This document shows positions 36,698 through 46,080 of a DNA stretch of 64,000 bases, in pieces (within the stretch, counting starts at the first letter, position 1; every line of letters starts with the position of its first letter). Below the pieces are notes generated by a model, which saw nothing but the letters and a program-made list of their open reading frames with translations, did no database searches and was not told the DNA's origin. A program made the translations under genes and the position numbers. Location: the NCBI GenBank assembly GCA_039821555.1, contig JBCBNX010000014.1:24801-88800 (forward strand), given 5' to 3'. This stretch comes from Bacteroidota bacterium (GTDB lineage Bacteria; Bacteroidota; Rhodothermia; Rhodothermales; Rubricoccaceae).

Positions 36698-39600
36698 TCA
36701 GACCGCGTACGCCCCGTCGGCGTGCTGCACGAGGCCCAACTCGGCCAGCGCGTCCAGCACCTCGGCGGCGGGGCGGGGTGTGAGGCTCGCGAACCGCGCG
36801 GCGACGGCGGCGGGCGTGCTGGCCCCGGCGGCGACAGCCTGGCGCACGGCCACCATCTGCGCGGCGAGCGCGTCGGGCCACGGGCGGACGGCGGGCGCGG
36901 CGTCCTCGGCGGGCGCGGGCGGGGTTTCGAGGGCGAGGCCGGTCTGCGCGGCGTCGGGGGCCTGGAACGCGGGGCGGAGGTAGCGCACGGTCCCGGCGGC
37001 CTCCTCGGCGCGGCGGGCGGCGTTGAGCGCCACGAGGCGGTCCAGCACGGCGGCGCGGAACGACGGGGCCTCGGCACCCTGTCCTCCAGCGAGGTCGCTC
37101 CAGCCGTAGGCGGCGAGCACGGCGCGGTCGAGCTGGCGGTGGAGGTCGAGGAGCGTGTGGGCGAGGCCGTGGTCGGCGGCGGTTTGCTCCTTGGGGGTGA
37201 GGTTGCGGCCCGCGCGCAGCGCCTCGACGGCGTTGTAGAGGTCCGTCAGGCCGAGGTCCGGGTGCGTTTCCTGTTGACGCTTGCGGTGCGCGTCGATGGC
37301 CTCGCCGAGGTGCCTGATTCTTTTCTTTTGCTCGTCCGTCGCCGTGGGGAAGGGAAACGGCTCAAAGCACTTTCTCTTGAAATACCGTGGATCGTTTCCA
37401 ATCCCGAGCTTGCCGCCTGCTGCGAGCGCCCACTCGACATGGACGGCGCTCGACAGGATACCGAGGTGAAAGCCGTCGTCCAGAGCAATCGCTAGCAATG
37501 CGTTGTCGGGTGCGACGTCGCCTTCCAGAAATACGAAAAAGCGATGCTTTGCAGTCTCCGGGGTGACGATAAACCTGTCGAGATCACTCATCGTAACTCG
37601 TAGGTCTTCTCTAAGCCGACGATGCAACCACCAGTTTTCACGCAGAGTCTTGCTGCGATTGGTTTCACGCACAGGCTTGACTTCGCGCAATACGTGCTCA
37701 TAGACCGTCGGGAAGCGTTCGCGGGCCTCGCTATCGGTCAAACCAAATAGATCAATGACGAACACGCCACGCGCAGTCTGAGTCAGATCGCGCCCATTGC
37801 GATAGGGTCGGATGACGGTCTCGACTTCGGGTACGGTTCCATATCCGAGTTGCTTGGCCTCCTCGCGAGTGACGATAAATCCCGATCCGCCTAGCTCTAA
37901 GCCGCGACTACACAGTCCGCTTTTCGAGTTCAAAGGCTCTGCTTTCGATACGTCTGCTCCAACAGTCAAATCGGCATTGAGCGCACCGAGGTACTCGAAA
38001 ATGTCAATGTCTGCGATACCGTCGCCGTCCTCGTCGCGCTCGTCCGTCACTACGGCCAGCCGTCCGGCCTCGGCGTCGAAGGCGTCGGCCCGCGCGCCCG
38101 TCGTCATCGCCACGCGCACGTCGGCGGCGTCAGCGGAGTCCACCCACGGGTGGTCCGGCACCGCGAACGCTAGCGCCAGCGCAGGGGCCTCGCACGCGCC
38201 GTCGAACAGCCCGTCCGCGCCGGGATTCGCCCCCACGTCCGCGCCCGCGAGGTGCCGCTCCACGACGCGGCGGTTGAAGGTCTGCGGAAGCGAGTTCGTC
38301 GTCACCAGGCCGAAGCGCTGCGCCTCGCCGCGCCGGACGGCCTCGGCGGCGCGGTGCCACCAGAACATCACGAAGTCCGCCGAGTCGGGCACGGCGGGGT
38401 AGGCCGCGCGGAGGCGTTCGGTGTAGGCGTCGCCCAGCGCCTCGCGCATGCGGCTGGCCCCGAGAAACGGCGGGTTGCCGACGATGAAGTCGGCGTCGGG
38501 CCATGCAGCTTGTTTGGGCGCGGGGGTGCCGTCCTCGGTCAACACCGCGTCGCGGTGCTCGACCTGGCCGTAGCCTTCCAGGACGGGCTCCGGGAGCGGC
38601 TGGCTGGCGCCGTAGCGGGCGCGGTGCCACTGGAGGTAGCCGATCCAGAGCACGAGGTCGGCGATGGCGGCGGCGCGGGCGTTCACCTCCAGGCCGCGCA
38701 TCTGGCGGGGCGTCACGCCAAAGCCCTCGCCTGCGGCCTCGCCCACGAGTTGCTCGGCGGCGCGGCGGGCCTCGTCTTCGAGCGCCTTCAGCCCGGCGAA
38801 CGTCACGTAGAGGAAGTTGCCGCTGCCGCACGCCGGGTCGAGGACGCGCACCGTCGCGAGGCGGCTCAGGAAGCCCGCCAGCACGGCCCGCGCCTCGTTG
38901 CGGCGTTTGGTGCGGGTGCTCGCGTTCGTCGCCGCCTCCGCCTGCTCGATGAGCCGCGTGGCTGCCGCCCGCGCGCCGTCCCACTCCGCCCGCAGCGGCT
39001 CCAGAATCGTCGGGCCTACGAGGCGTTCGACATAGGCGCGCGGCGTGAAGTGCGCGCCCAGCTTGTGCCGCTCCGCCGGGTCGAGCGCCCGCTCCAAGAG
39101 CGTCCCGAAGATCGACGGCTCCACGTCCGACCAGTCCGAGCGCGCGGCGTCGAGGAGGGCGGCCCGCTGCGCCGCGTCGAGGCGTGGCGCGCGGGTGTCC
39201 TTGAAGAGGCTGCCGTTGAACTGCCGGACCCGCTCGCGCACCTCGCCGACGTAGCCGCCCGCGTCCATCTTCGAAAAGAAGTCGGCGAGGGCGTGCGGGA
39301 GGTGGTCGAGGTCGCCCGCGTAGGCGTCGAGGAGGCGCGTGAACGTGCCCGCGGGGATCAGCCCCGCGTCTTCGGCGAACATGGCGAAGAGGCAGCGGCT
39401 CAGGAAGCCTGCCACCGCCTCGGCGTCCATTGCGTTGCCGTCGGCGTCGGTTGTGTCGCGGAGCGAGGTCGCCAACGCCGCGAGTTGGTCGGCGAGCGCC
39501 ACCGTCACCCGCGCCTGCCGTCGCGCCGGGTCGAGCGCCAGCGGGTCCTCGAATACAGTCGCGAGGAGCGTGCGCGTGGCCTCGTCGCGGAGCCGGTCGA

Positions 39601-40129
39601 GTGGGATGCGATTCGAGGCCGCGTCGGGGAAGGGGCGGTAGAGGCGGCCCGTGCCCGAGAAGTCGGCGTAGAGGTCGATGCAGAAGCCCACGTCGCACAC
39701 GACGACGAAGGGCGGCGGCGGCTCGGCGGCTTCGAGGTTGCGGGCGTAGCCCTCGGCCTGGTTGCGCGCGGCGTACATCGTCTGCTCCCACGCCCGCGTC
39801 CCGCGCTTGCCGTGCCCCTGGCGCAGCTTGCGCCCCGACGCCGAGCGCTTCTGGTCCGCGCCCTGCTTCGTCTCCAGGACGAAGCTGCCGCGCTTGTAGA
39901 GGTCGATGAAGCCCTTCGACTGCTTCCCGTCGCGGAACGTCACCGGCCGCTCGAAGACGTAGGCGTCCGCGCGCACGTCGCCCGTGGCGAGGTGGGGCCG
40001 CTCCACGCCGAGCACCACGGCGAGGTCGCCGAGGAACGTCTGCGCGTTGGCGCGCTCGGCCCCGCCCGACGCTTTGGCCGCGCTCAAGAAGTCGTCGAGG
40101 TCGATGGAGGGCGTGGACGCGTCGGACAT
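36698..40129 (-). CDS. MmeI-like (type IIL) restriction-modification enzyme
   Basis: The 1143-residue protein combines an N-terminal nuclease-like region (Asp76...Glu86-X-Lys88 in FIDLYKRGSFVLETKQG) with a gamma-class adenine methyltransferase. The SAM motif VLDPACGSGNFLYV and catalytic NPPF (in IVGNPPFLG) are clear. The C-terminal third should hold the target-recognition domain (LGYGTVPEVETVIRPYRNGRD and later blocks). In such enzymes one polypeptide cuts and methylates. It starts at the ATG at 40129 (MSDASTPS). Repeat elements lie on both sides, and no separate partner gene is present. Confidence 0.88.
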   Translation of the reverse strand: MSDASTPSIDLDDFLSAAKASGGAERANAQTFLGDLAVVLGVERPHLATGDVRADAYVFERPVTFRDGKQSKGFIDLYKRGSFVLETKQGADQKRSASGRKLRQGHGKRGTRAWEQTMYAARNQAEGYARNLEAAEPPPPFVVVCDVGFCIDLYADFSGTGRLYRPFPDAASNRIPLDRLRDEATRTLLATVFEDPLALDPARRQARVTVALADQLAALATSLRDTTDADGNAMDAEAVAGFLSRCLFAMFAEDAGLIPAGTFTRLLDAYAGDLDHLPHALADFFSKMDAGGYVGEVRERVRQFNGSLFKDTRAPRLDAAQRAALLDAARSDWSDVEPSIFGTLLERALDPAERHKLGAHFTPRAYVERLVGPTILEPLRAEWDGARAAATRLIEQAEAATNASTRTKRRNEARAVLAGFLSRLATVRVLDPACGSGNFLYVTFAGLKALEDEARRAAEQLVGEAAGEGFGVTPRQMRGLEVNARAAAIADLVLWIGYLQWHRARYGASQPLPEPVLEGYGQVEHRDAVLTEDGTPAPKQAAWPDADFIVGNPPFLGASRMREALGDAYTERLRAAYPAVPDSADFVMFWWHRAAEAVRRGEAQRFGLVTTNSLPQTFNRRVVERHLAGADVGANPGADGLFDGACEAPALALAFAVPDHPWVDSADAADVRVAMTTGARADAFDAEAGRLAVVTDERDEDGDGIADIDIFEYLGALNADLTVGADVSKAEPLNSKSGLCSRGLELGGSGFIVTREEAKQLGYGTVPEVETVIRPYRNGRDLTQTARGVFVIDLFGLTDSEARERFPTVYEHVLREVKPVRETNRSKTLRENWWLHRRLREDLRVTMSDLDRFIVTPETAKHRFFVFLEGDVAPDNALLAIALDDGFHLGILSSAVHVEWALAAGGKLGIGNDPRYFKRKCFEPFPFPTATDEQKKRIRHLGEAIDAHRKRQQETHPDLGLTDLYNAVEALRAGRNLTPKEQTAADHGLAHTLLDLHRQLDRAVLAAYGWSDLAGGQGAEAPSFRAAVLDRLVALNAARRAEEAAGTVRYLRPAFQAPDAAQTGLALETPPAPAEDAAPAVRPWPDALAAQMVAVRQAVAAGASTPAAVAARFASLTPRPAAEVLDALAELGLVQHADGAYAV

Positions 40130-40216
40130 GGCAGGAGGGGAGGTGTGAGCAGCCTGCCATGATAACGGCACGAGGCCGCCTCGCGTCCGCCAGACTCTCA
40201 GGCTGCGGTGCCGAGA

Positions 40217-40331
40217 CGACTCCCCGCGCTTGACACGCCTGGACGGCGGTCAAGCTGTCCCCCTCACGCGTGAGGGGGACAGTTTTTGGTGATTGGGAGC
40301 GCAGCGACCGTCGCCAAAAACGGGGGGAGCC
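40217..40331. repeat. Three-hairpin palindromic element, copy 5
   Basis: The copy begins GACTCCCCGCG (one end base changed) and ends GGGGGAGCC. The left arm CTTGAC/GTCAAG is identical to that in copy 1, and the right arm pairs TTTTTGGTGA with the complement near the end. It separates the restriction-modification gene from the symporter gene. Confidence 0.8.
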
Positions 40332-40347
40332 GCCACCAGCACGAGGG

Positions 40348-41844
40348 TCAACCCCCGGTGCCTACCCCCAGGCTCCGCCGCGCGAGCCAGCGGTTGGCGG
40401 CGATGAACACCGCGAGCACGACGCCCCACTGGAGCAGGCACGTCATCGCGCTGTAGGGTTCGAGCGGGTTGAGCCAGTTGTCCGAGTAGGCCGTTGCGGC
40501 TTGCCAGAGCCACCAGCCGAGCAGCACGACGGCCTGCAGGGGCACGACATAACGCATCATCAAGCTCCACACGCCGGGGATGCGCCAGTCGGACGGGACC
40601 GCCAGTTCGGAGCGCAGGCGGTCGGGGCCGTAGCGCACCGCGGCGAACGCCACGAACGCGCCCGAGAGCATCAGCGCGACGCCCCACACGAAGTCCTGGT
40701 TGGCGAAGAACGTCAGGTTGAGCGCGCTCGGCACGCCCAGCACGAAGCCCACGCCCGCCACGCCGAGGACGGCCTTCGGGCGCGGCAGCCCGAGGTCCAC
40801 GCAGTTGCGCACGGCGAGCTCGATCATCGAGATCAGCGAACTCGTCGCCGCGAAGGCGAGCGCTAGGAAGAAGCCGACGGCGAACAGTTTGCCCGCTGGC
40901 ATCGCGGCGAAGAGCTGCGGCATCCAGATGAAGGTCAGGCCCGTGCCCGCCGGGCCGCTCGTGCGCATCACGTCGAGGATCTCGCCGTTGTTCATGCCCT
41001 GCCCGCCGAGGACGGCGAAGACGGTCCCGAAGATCATCGTCGCGGCGAGGAGCGAGACGGTGTTGTTGCCAACGCCCGTGAGGACGGCGTTGCGGACGAC
41101 GCCGTGCTCCTTCTTCATATAGGCGGCGTAGGTCAGGATCAGCCCCCAGCCCGCGCCCGTGTCCCAGGCGTTCTGCGTGAGCGCTTCGAGCCACAGGGTC
41201 GGGTTGGCGAGGTCACTCGGGTCGAACGTGAAGAGGTAGGCGAGCCCCGCCCCTGCGCCGTCGAGCGTGAGCGCGCGGACGACGGCGATCACCACGATCA
41301 CGAGCAGCGTCGGGACGAGCACCTTGTTGGCCCGCTCGATCGACGAGACGCCCCACCAGCACGCCGCCGCGCCGATGAGCACCGCGACGCCGTGGAAGAG
41401 CACCGGCAGGCCCGACGTCTGGAAGCCGTCCCACGACGCCTGCGCCGATTCGAGCGAGAGCGGCAGGTCGGACGTCAGCATTGCACCGGTGTAGTAGACG
41501 CACCACCCCGCCACGACGGCGTAGTAGAACATGATCGCCGTCGCGACGAAGCTCACGAACGCGCCCATCCAGGCGAACTTCGGTCCAGCGACCTTCGCGA
41601 AGCTTCCGATCACGCCCTTGCGCCCCGTCTGGCCGAGGGCGTACTCCGCGATGATGAGCGGGATGCTCCACAGCAGTAGGAACGACACCCACGCCACGAG
41701 GAACGCGCCCGCGCCCGTCTCGCCGCCGTTGGCCGCCGCGATGCGCGGAAACCGCCAGATGTTGCCCGTCCCGACGGCGATGCCGAGGACGCTCAGCAGC
41801 AGCCCCCAGCGGGTGGTGAAGCGCTGCGCGGAGGCTTGAGACAT
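40348..41844 (-). CDS. Sodium:neurotransmitter symporter (SLC6/SNF) family transporter
   Basis: This 498-residue transporter has about 12 membrane helices. It carries the SNF hallmark near the N-terminus, GLLLSVLGIAVGTGNIWRFP, which contributes the sodium sites, and later AYMKKEHGVVRNAVLTGVGN and FFLALAFAATSSLISMIEL. Relatives take up amino acids or similar solutes with sodium, which fits a marine or salty habitat. The substrate cannot be told from the sequence. Confidence 0.93.
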   Translation of the reverse strand: MSQASAQRFTTRWGLLLSVLGIAVGTGNIWRFPRIAAANGGETGAGAFLVAWVSFLLLWSIPLIIAEYALGQTGRKGVIGSFAKVAGPKFAWMGAFVSFVATAIMFYYAVVAGWCVYYTGAMLTSDLPLSLESAQASWDGFQTSGLPVLFHGVAVLIGAAACWWGVSSIERANKVLVPTLLVIVVIAVVRALTLDGAGAGLAYLFTFDPSDLANPTLWLEALTQNAWDTGAGWGLILTYAAYMKKEHGVVRNAVLTGVGNNTVSLLAATMIFGTVFAVLGGQGMNNGEILDVMRTSGPAGTGLTFIWMPQLFAAMPAGKLFAVGFFLALAFAATSSLISMIELAVRNCVDLGLPRPKAVLGVAGVGFVLGVPSALNLTFFANQDFVWGVALMLSGAFVAFAAVRYGPDRLRSELAVPSDWRIPGVWSLMMRYVVPLQAVVLLGWWLWQAATAYSDNWLNPLEPYSAMTCLLQWGVVLAVFIAANRWLARRSLGVGTGG

Positions 41845-41916
41845 GGGACGACGCGTGGGTGGGTGAAGCTACGAGCGTCGAGAAGGTAGCTTCGGGGACC
41901 ATAGGATTGAAGCACG

Positions 41917-42425
41917 ATGACTGACTTCCAGCTTCCCAAAGGCGTGACGGGGTTTTGGTTCTACCGTGACCCACCCCCGGTAGACCCGAGTGATGCAGCT
42001 TGGGCAGACCCGAAGGTGTGAAGGTGTTCCGCCAAGCCTGTCACATCGCCCTACGCGAACTCGGCGGACGCGTGTTACGAAGCGTCAACGCGTACGAAGG
42101 TGGCGTCCACAACTTCCACGTAGGTCTCGTTGAACTCGACAGAGACCGTCGTCTGTCTGTGCTTTGCAACGTCCAAGCCTCCTTCGTCGGATTCGCCCCC
42201 TACTCTGATCGCTACCCGCTAGGCGGCCCCCCAGAATTCCTGGACTGCCCTGAACTTGCAGCCGCGTTAACGCGCTACCACCCGTATACCATCCTGTCCG
42301 CCGAACTGCTAAACACTCGTCCCTCGGCGGAGCATCTGGTACACCTGGGCAAAGCCGAGTTGCAGGAATTCCGGTACTGGAAGCCCGACAGGCTCGGAGA
42401 CGTCATTTTCAACCGGTGGGATTAG
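41917..42425 (+). pseudogene. Unknown protein gene broken by an exact 8-bp tandem duplication
   Basis: Reading starts at ATG 41917 (MTDFQLPKGVTGFWFYRDP) and hits a stop just after DPKV. The unit GAAGGTGT occurs twice in a row (42012-42019 and 42020-42027). Removing one copy restores an open frame of 166 residues reading DPKVFRQACHIALRELGGRV and ending at 42425; the 509 bases minus 8 divide exactly by three. I do not recognise the family. The gene looks recently inactivated, or switchable by slippage. Confidence 0.75.
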
Positions 42426-42431
42426 TCTGGT

Positions 42432-42602
42432 TTGTCATCCTGAGCGGAGGTCCGTAGGACCGAAGTCGAAGAGCTTGCCCTCGCGAAGCATGTCCCCGCG
42501 CAGTCGGGGGGCGGGGGATCTCTGTCTACCTCGGCGTTGCAAGCACAGCCTGGAAGCTGGCCCGCAGATCCCTCGGCTCGCGGTGCTCGCTCTGGATGAC
42601 AA
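42432..42602. repeat. TCATCCTGAGC-type inverted repeat (copy 3)
   Basis: The ends TGTCATCC and GGATGACA are inverted across about 170 bases, with inner CGAAGTCGAAGAGC and CCTCGGCTCGCGGTGCTCGC parts shared with the copy at 18854. It fills the gap between the broken gene and pbpC. Confidence 0.7.
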
Positions 42603-42665
42603 GGGGGCGAGATCGAGGGAATACGTGCCCTACTTTCCCACACACCCACACACCCACACCCGCTG

Positions 42666-45194
42666 GTGCGCCGTCGTCGTCTCATTCTCGTTCTTGCCGT
42701 CGCTGCGCTGCTCTTCGCAGCGTCGCTGGCCGTGCCGCCTTCAAGGGGGCTGCTGGCGCGGGGCGAGGTGGTGAGCGTGCGCGTGACCGACCGCGCGGGG
42801 ACGCTGCTGCAGGAGATCCGGCCTGACGGACGCGGGCAGCCCGTGACGCTCGATCCGACTCAGCCAGGTGCGCTGCCACCTTTTGTCATCGCGGCGCTCG
42901 TGGCGACGGAGGACCGGCGCTTCTACGACCACCTGGGCATCGACCTCCGGGCCGTCGCGCGGGCCGTCCGGGACAACCTCCGCGCGGGCCACGTGGTGAG
43001 CGGAGCCTCGACGATCCCGATGCAGGTCGCGAGCTTCCTCCGCGCCGATGGCGGGCCAACGTCGACGGGCTTTTTCGGCAAGCTCGCCGAGGCGCACCTC
43101 GCGCTGCGCCTTGATGCACACCTCAGCAAGGACGAGGTCTTGGCGCTGTGGTTGGAGCGCGCGCCTTTCGGCCGTAACGCCTTCGGGATCGAGGCGGCAT
43201 CGCAGACCTACCTCGGCAAGCCTGCCCCGTCCCTCACGCTGCCCGAGGCAGCGCTGCTCGTCGGCCTGCCGCAACGCCCGAGCGGCTATGACCCGTTCCG
43301 CTACCCCGACGCGGCCCGCGCCCGCCAGCAGCGCGTCCTCGCCGCGATGGAAGCCACCGGCGCGATCACCCCAGAAGAACGCACCCGCGCCGAGGCCGTT
43401 GCGCTCGACCTCGCCCCCCAACGTGCCGCGTTCCTGGCGCCGCACTTTGTACGCGCTGTCGCCGCCCCCCGCCCCGCTCCTCTGCGAGGAGTCGCGGGGC
43501 TGTCCCCCTCACGCGTGAAGGGGACAGTTCGACCGCCGTCCAGGCGCGTCGAACGGGGGGAGCCGAGCATGGCTGAAATCCGCACCACCCTAGACGCCGA
43601 CCTCCAGGTGCACCTCGAAGCCGTCGCACGGGCGCACGTGGACCGGCTCGCCGACTTCCAGGTGGGTAACGCGGCGCTCGTCGTGCTAGAGAACCGGACG
43701 GGGCGCGTGCTCGCCTACCTCGGGAGCGCCGACTTCTGGAACGACGCCGCGCTCGGGCAGAACGACGGCGTGCGGATGCGCCGCCAGCCGGGCAGCGCCG
43801 TCAAGCCGTTCACGTATGCGCAGGCGCTCGCCACGCGGCGCTACACCCCGGCCTCGATCCTCGCCGACATCGAACTGGAGATCGCGGAGGCAGGCGGGGC
43901 GTTCGTGCCGGAGAACTACGACCGGCAGTACCACGGCCCGGTCCCGCTGCGCGAGGCGCTGGCGTCGTCCTACAACGTGCCCGCCGTCCGGCTCGCGCAC
44001 GAACTCGGGCCCGCGAGCGTACTCACGACCTACCGCCGCGCGGGGCTGACCTCGCTCACGCGCGACGCGAGCCACTACGGCGTCGGGCTCACGCTCGGCA
44101 ACGGCGAGGTGTCGCTGCTCGAACTCGCGCAGGCCTACGCCGGGCTGGCGAACGGCGGCCCGCGCCCCACAGTGCGGCCGGTTGCCTACGCGGTCACCGC
44201 GGACGGCGACACGCTGCATGCCTCGGCTCCGTCGTTCGAGCCCGGGCCTATCTCGGCCGACGTGGCCTACCTCGTCACCGACATCCTCCGCGATCCAGCG
44301 GCGCGGGCACCCGGCTTCGGGCGCGGCTCGGCGCTGGAGGTGGCGTTCCCGGTCGCGGTCAAGACGGGCACGTCGAAGGACTACCGCGACAACTGGGCGG
44401 TCGGCTACTCGCCCACACACACCGTCGCGGTGTGGGCGGGCAACTTCGACGGCACGCCGATGCGCTGGGTGAGCGGCGTCTCGGGCGCGGCCCCGCTTCT
44501 GAGCGCCGCGTTCGAAGCGCTCGGCGCTCACGGAAGGGGGGGCGGCGACTTCGTGCGGCCCGATGGCCTCGCCGAGGCCATGATCTGCCCGACGAGCGGC
44601 CTCCTCCCCGGGCCGTTCTGCCCGGCTGCCCGCCGTGAGGTGTTCCTGGAGGGTACGGTGCCCACCGACACCTGTACCGTCCATCGCCAACTCCAAATCG
44701 ATGCGCGGACCGGACTCTTGGCAGATGCCGAGACGCCAGCCGACGCCGTTGAGGCGCGCCTGTTCGTTGTCCACCCGCCGGAGTACCACGCCTGGATGGC
44801 GGCGCACGACCTGCCGCTACCGCCGTCCGTGAGCCGCGCCGACGTAGCCGCCGCACCCGACACGCTACGCTTCTCGGACCGCCTCCGCGTGCAGTTTCCC
44901 GAGGACGGCGCCGTGTTCGCCCTCGACCCGGTGCTGCGGCGGGACTACCAGCGCCTCGCGCTCCGCGCCGCCGTCGCGGAAGGCCTGCTCGACGTGACGT
45001 GGTGGCTCAACGGTGAGGCCGTACCCGGCCCCCAGCATGGTTCAGGACGCACTGGAGCAGAATGGCCGCTCGTGCCGGGGCGCCACACGCTCGAACTGCG
45101 CGCCGTCACGGCCGACGGGCAGCGCCTGCGCAGCCGCCCTGTCGCGTTCACCGTGGTCGATGCCCCGACGCCGGTGGAAGCCGCCGGGCTCTGA
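42666..45194 (+). CDS. pbpC: Penicillin-binding protein 1C
   Basis: The 842-residue protein has a basic N-terminus and membrane anchor (about 3-25). A transglycosylase domain carries EDRRFYDHLGIDLRAV (about 82-97) and SGASTIPMQ. The transpeptidase domain has SAVK (about 376), SYN and KTGTSKDY (about 565). A PBP1C-type C-terminal domain (about 740-835) completes the family layout. It starts with GTG at 42666. A palindromic repeat copy is read in frame between the two catalytic domains (about residues 269-300), adding an Arg/Pro-rich insert not expected in the family. Confidence 0.93.
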   Translation: MRRRRLILVLAVAALLFAASLAVPPSRGLLARGEVVSVRVTDRAGTLLQEIRPDGRGQPVTLDPTQPGALPPFVIAALVATEDRRFYDHLGIDLRAVARAVRDNLRAGHVVSGASTIPMQVASFLRADGGPTSTGFFGKLAEAHLALRLDAHLSKDEVLALWLERAPFGRNAFGIEAASQTYLGKPAPSLTLPEAALLVGLPQRPSGYDPFRYPDAARARQQRVLAAMEATGAITPEERTRAEAVALDLAPQRAAFLAPHFVRAVAAPRPAPLRGVAGLSPSRVKGTVRPPSRRVERGEPSMAEIRTTLDADLQVHLEAVARAHVDRLADFQVGNAALVVLENRTGRVLAYLGSADFWNDAALGQNDGVRMRRQPGSAVKPFTYAQALATRRYTPASILADIELEIAEAGGAFVPENYDRQYHGPVPLREALASSYNVPAVRLAHELGPASVLTTYRRAGLTSLTRDASHYGVGLTLGNGEVSLLELAQAYAGLANGGPRPTVRPVAYAVTADGDTLHASAPSFEPGPISADVAYLVTDILRDPAARAPGFGRGSALEVAFPVAVKTGTSKDYRDNWAVGYSPTHTVAVWAGNFDGTPMRWVSGVSGAAPLLSAAFEALGAHGRGGGDFVRPDGLAEAMICPTSGLLPGPFCPAARREVFLEGTVPTDTCTVHRQLQIDARTGLLADAETPADAVEARLFVVHPPEYHAWMAAHDLPLPPSVSRADVAAAPDTLRFSDRLRVQFPEDGAVFALDPVLRRDYQRLALRAAVAEGLLDVTWWLNGEAVPGPQHGSGRTGAEWPLVPGRHTLELRAVTADGQRLRSRPVAFTVVDAPTPVEAAGL
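43471..43564. repeat. Palindromic element copy 6, inside pbpC
   Basis: The core TGTCCCCCTCACGCGTGA with GGGGACAG (one base changed) and the end GGGGGAGCC are clear. The left arm is rebuilt as GCCCCGC/GCGGGGC and the right arm as TTCGAC/GTCGAA. It is translated in frame as LSPSRVKGTVRPPSRRVERG within penicillin-binding protein 1C. Confidence 0.85.
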
Positions 45195-45309
45195 GCGGCG
45201 TCGGTGAGCCGTTCTCCCAGCGACATGCGCGATAAGGGCGGCTCCACGCGTTCCCCCCGACGCCGCGCGTAGCTTTCGAGCTCCCCAACCAACCAACGAC
45301 CCGCCTGTG

Positions 45310-46005
45310 ATGCATCGCTTCCTGCTCTTCCTCCTCGCGCTCGCGCTGGCCCTCCCGGCCGCCGCGCAGGACTTCTCCGGCTCCCTCGACGACACCGACG
45401 ACACCCGCGAAAACGACGCCTACTACGAGACGTACACCTTCGAGGCCGAGGCCGACGACGAGGTCCGCGTTCGCATGGAATCCTCGGCCTTCGACACCTA
45501 CCTGATCGTCTACGGCCCGACCGACGAGGAGTACTACAACGACGACTTCGAGGGCACGTCGGTCTCCCAGATCGAGTTCGCCGCGCCGATGACGGGCACC
45601 TATACCATCTGGGCTACGTCGTACGCCGCCGAGTCCACGGGCGACTACACGGTCGATGTCACGACGACGGCCTTCGTGGTCGCCGAGGAGATCAGCGGCC
45701 GCCTCGACCCCGCCGACAAGCAGTCGATCAAGGGCGAGTACTTCGACTCGATGACCGTCACCGCGCCCGCCTCGGGGCAGTTCTACGTCGAGCTCCGCGC
45801 GCTCGGCTTCGACGGCTACCTCCGCGTCGTCGGCCCGAGCGGCGAGATGTGGCGCAACGACGACTACGGCGATGGCGGCGGCTACCGGCTCTCCCGCGTC
45901 GGCCCGCTCAGCGGCGACGGCGGCCAGTGGCAGATCGACGTGACGACCTATGGCACCGAGGAGGTCGGCGCCTACGACATCCGCGTGCTCACGCCCGGTG
46001 AATAG
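45310..46005 (+). CDS. Secreted protein with two PPC-type domains
   Basis: This 231-residue protein has a signal peptide (about 1-20, LFLLALALALPAAAQ). Two beta-sandwich PPC-like domains follow (about 22-118 and 128-230), each with the pattern of DTYLIVYGP/DGYLRVVGP and GTYTIWAT/GAYDIRVLTP. It likely binds or shields at the cell surface. A GTG lies directly before the ATG; I use the ATG. No enzyme motif is present. Confidence 0.8.
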   Translation: MHRFLLFLLALALALPAAAQDFSGSLDDTDDTRENDAYYETYTFEAEADDEVRVRMESSAFDTYLIVYGPTDEEYYNDDFEGTSVSQIEFAAPMTGTYTIWATSYAAESTGDYTVDVTTTAFVVAEEISGRLDPADKQSIKGEYFDSMTVTAPASGQFYVELRALGFDGYLRVVGPSGEMWRNDDYGDGGGYRLSRVGPLSGDGGQWQIDVTTYGTEEVGAYDIRVLTPGE

Positions 46006-46080
46006 GCGAAGCACAGACGCAAGACGGTGTGCACGTGGGGGCAACAGATTGCCTCTCGCGTGCATACCGAGTCCCCAACG

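Noticed and set aside
38252..40162. A plus-strand open frame of over 600 codons opposite the restriction-modification gene.
   Set aside because: It mirrors the minus-strand gene, which carries clear methyltransferase motifs; the plus-strand product matches nothing.
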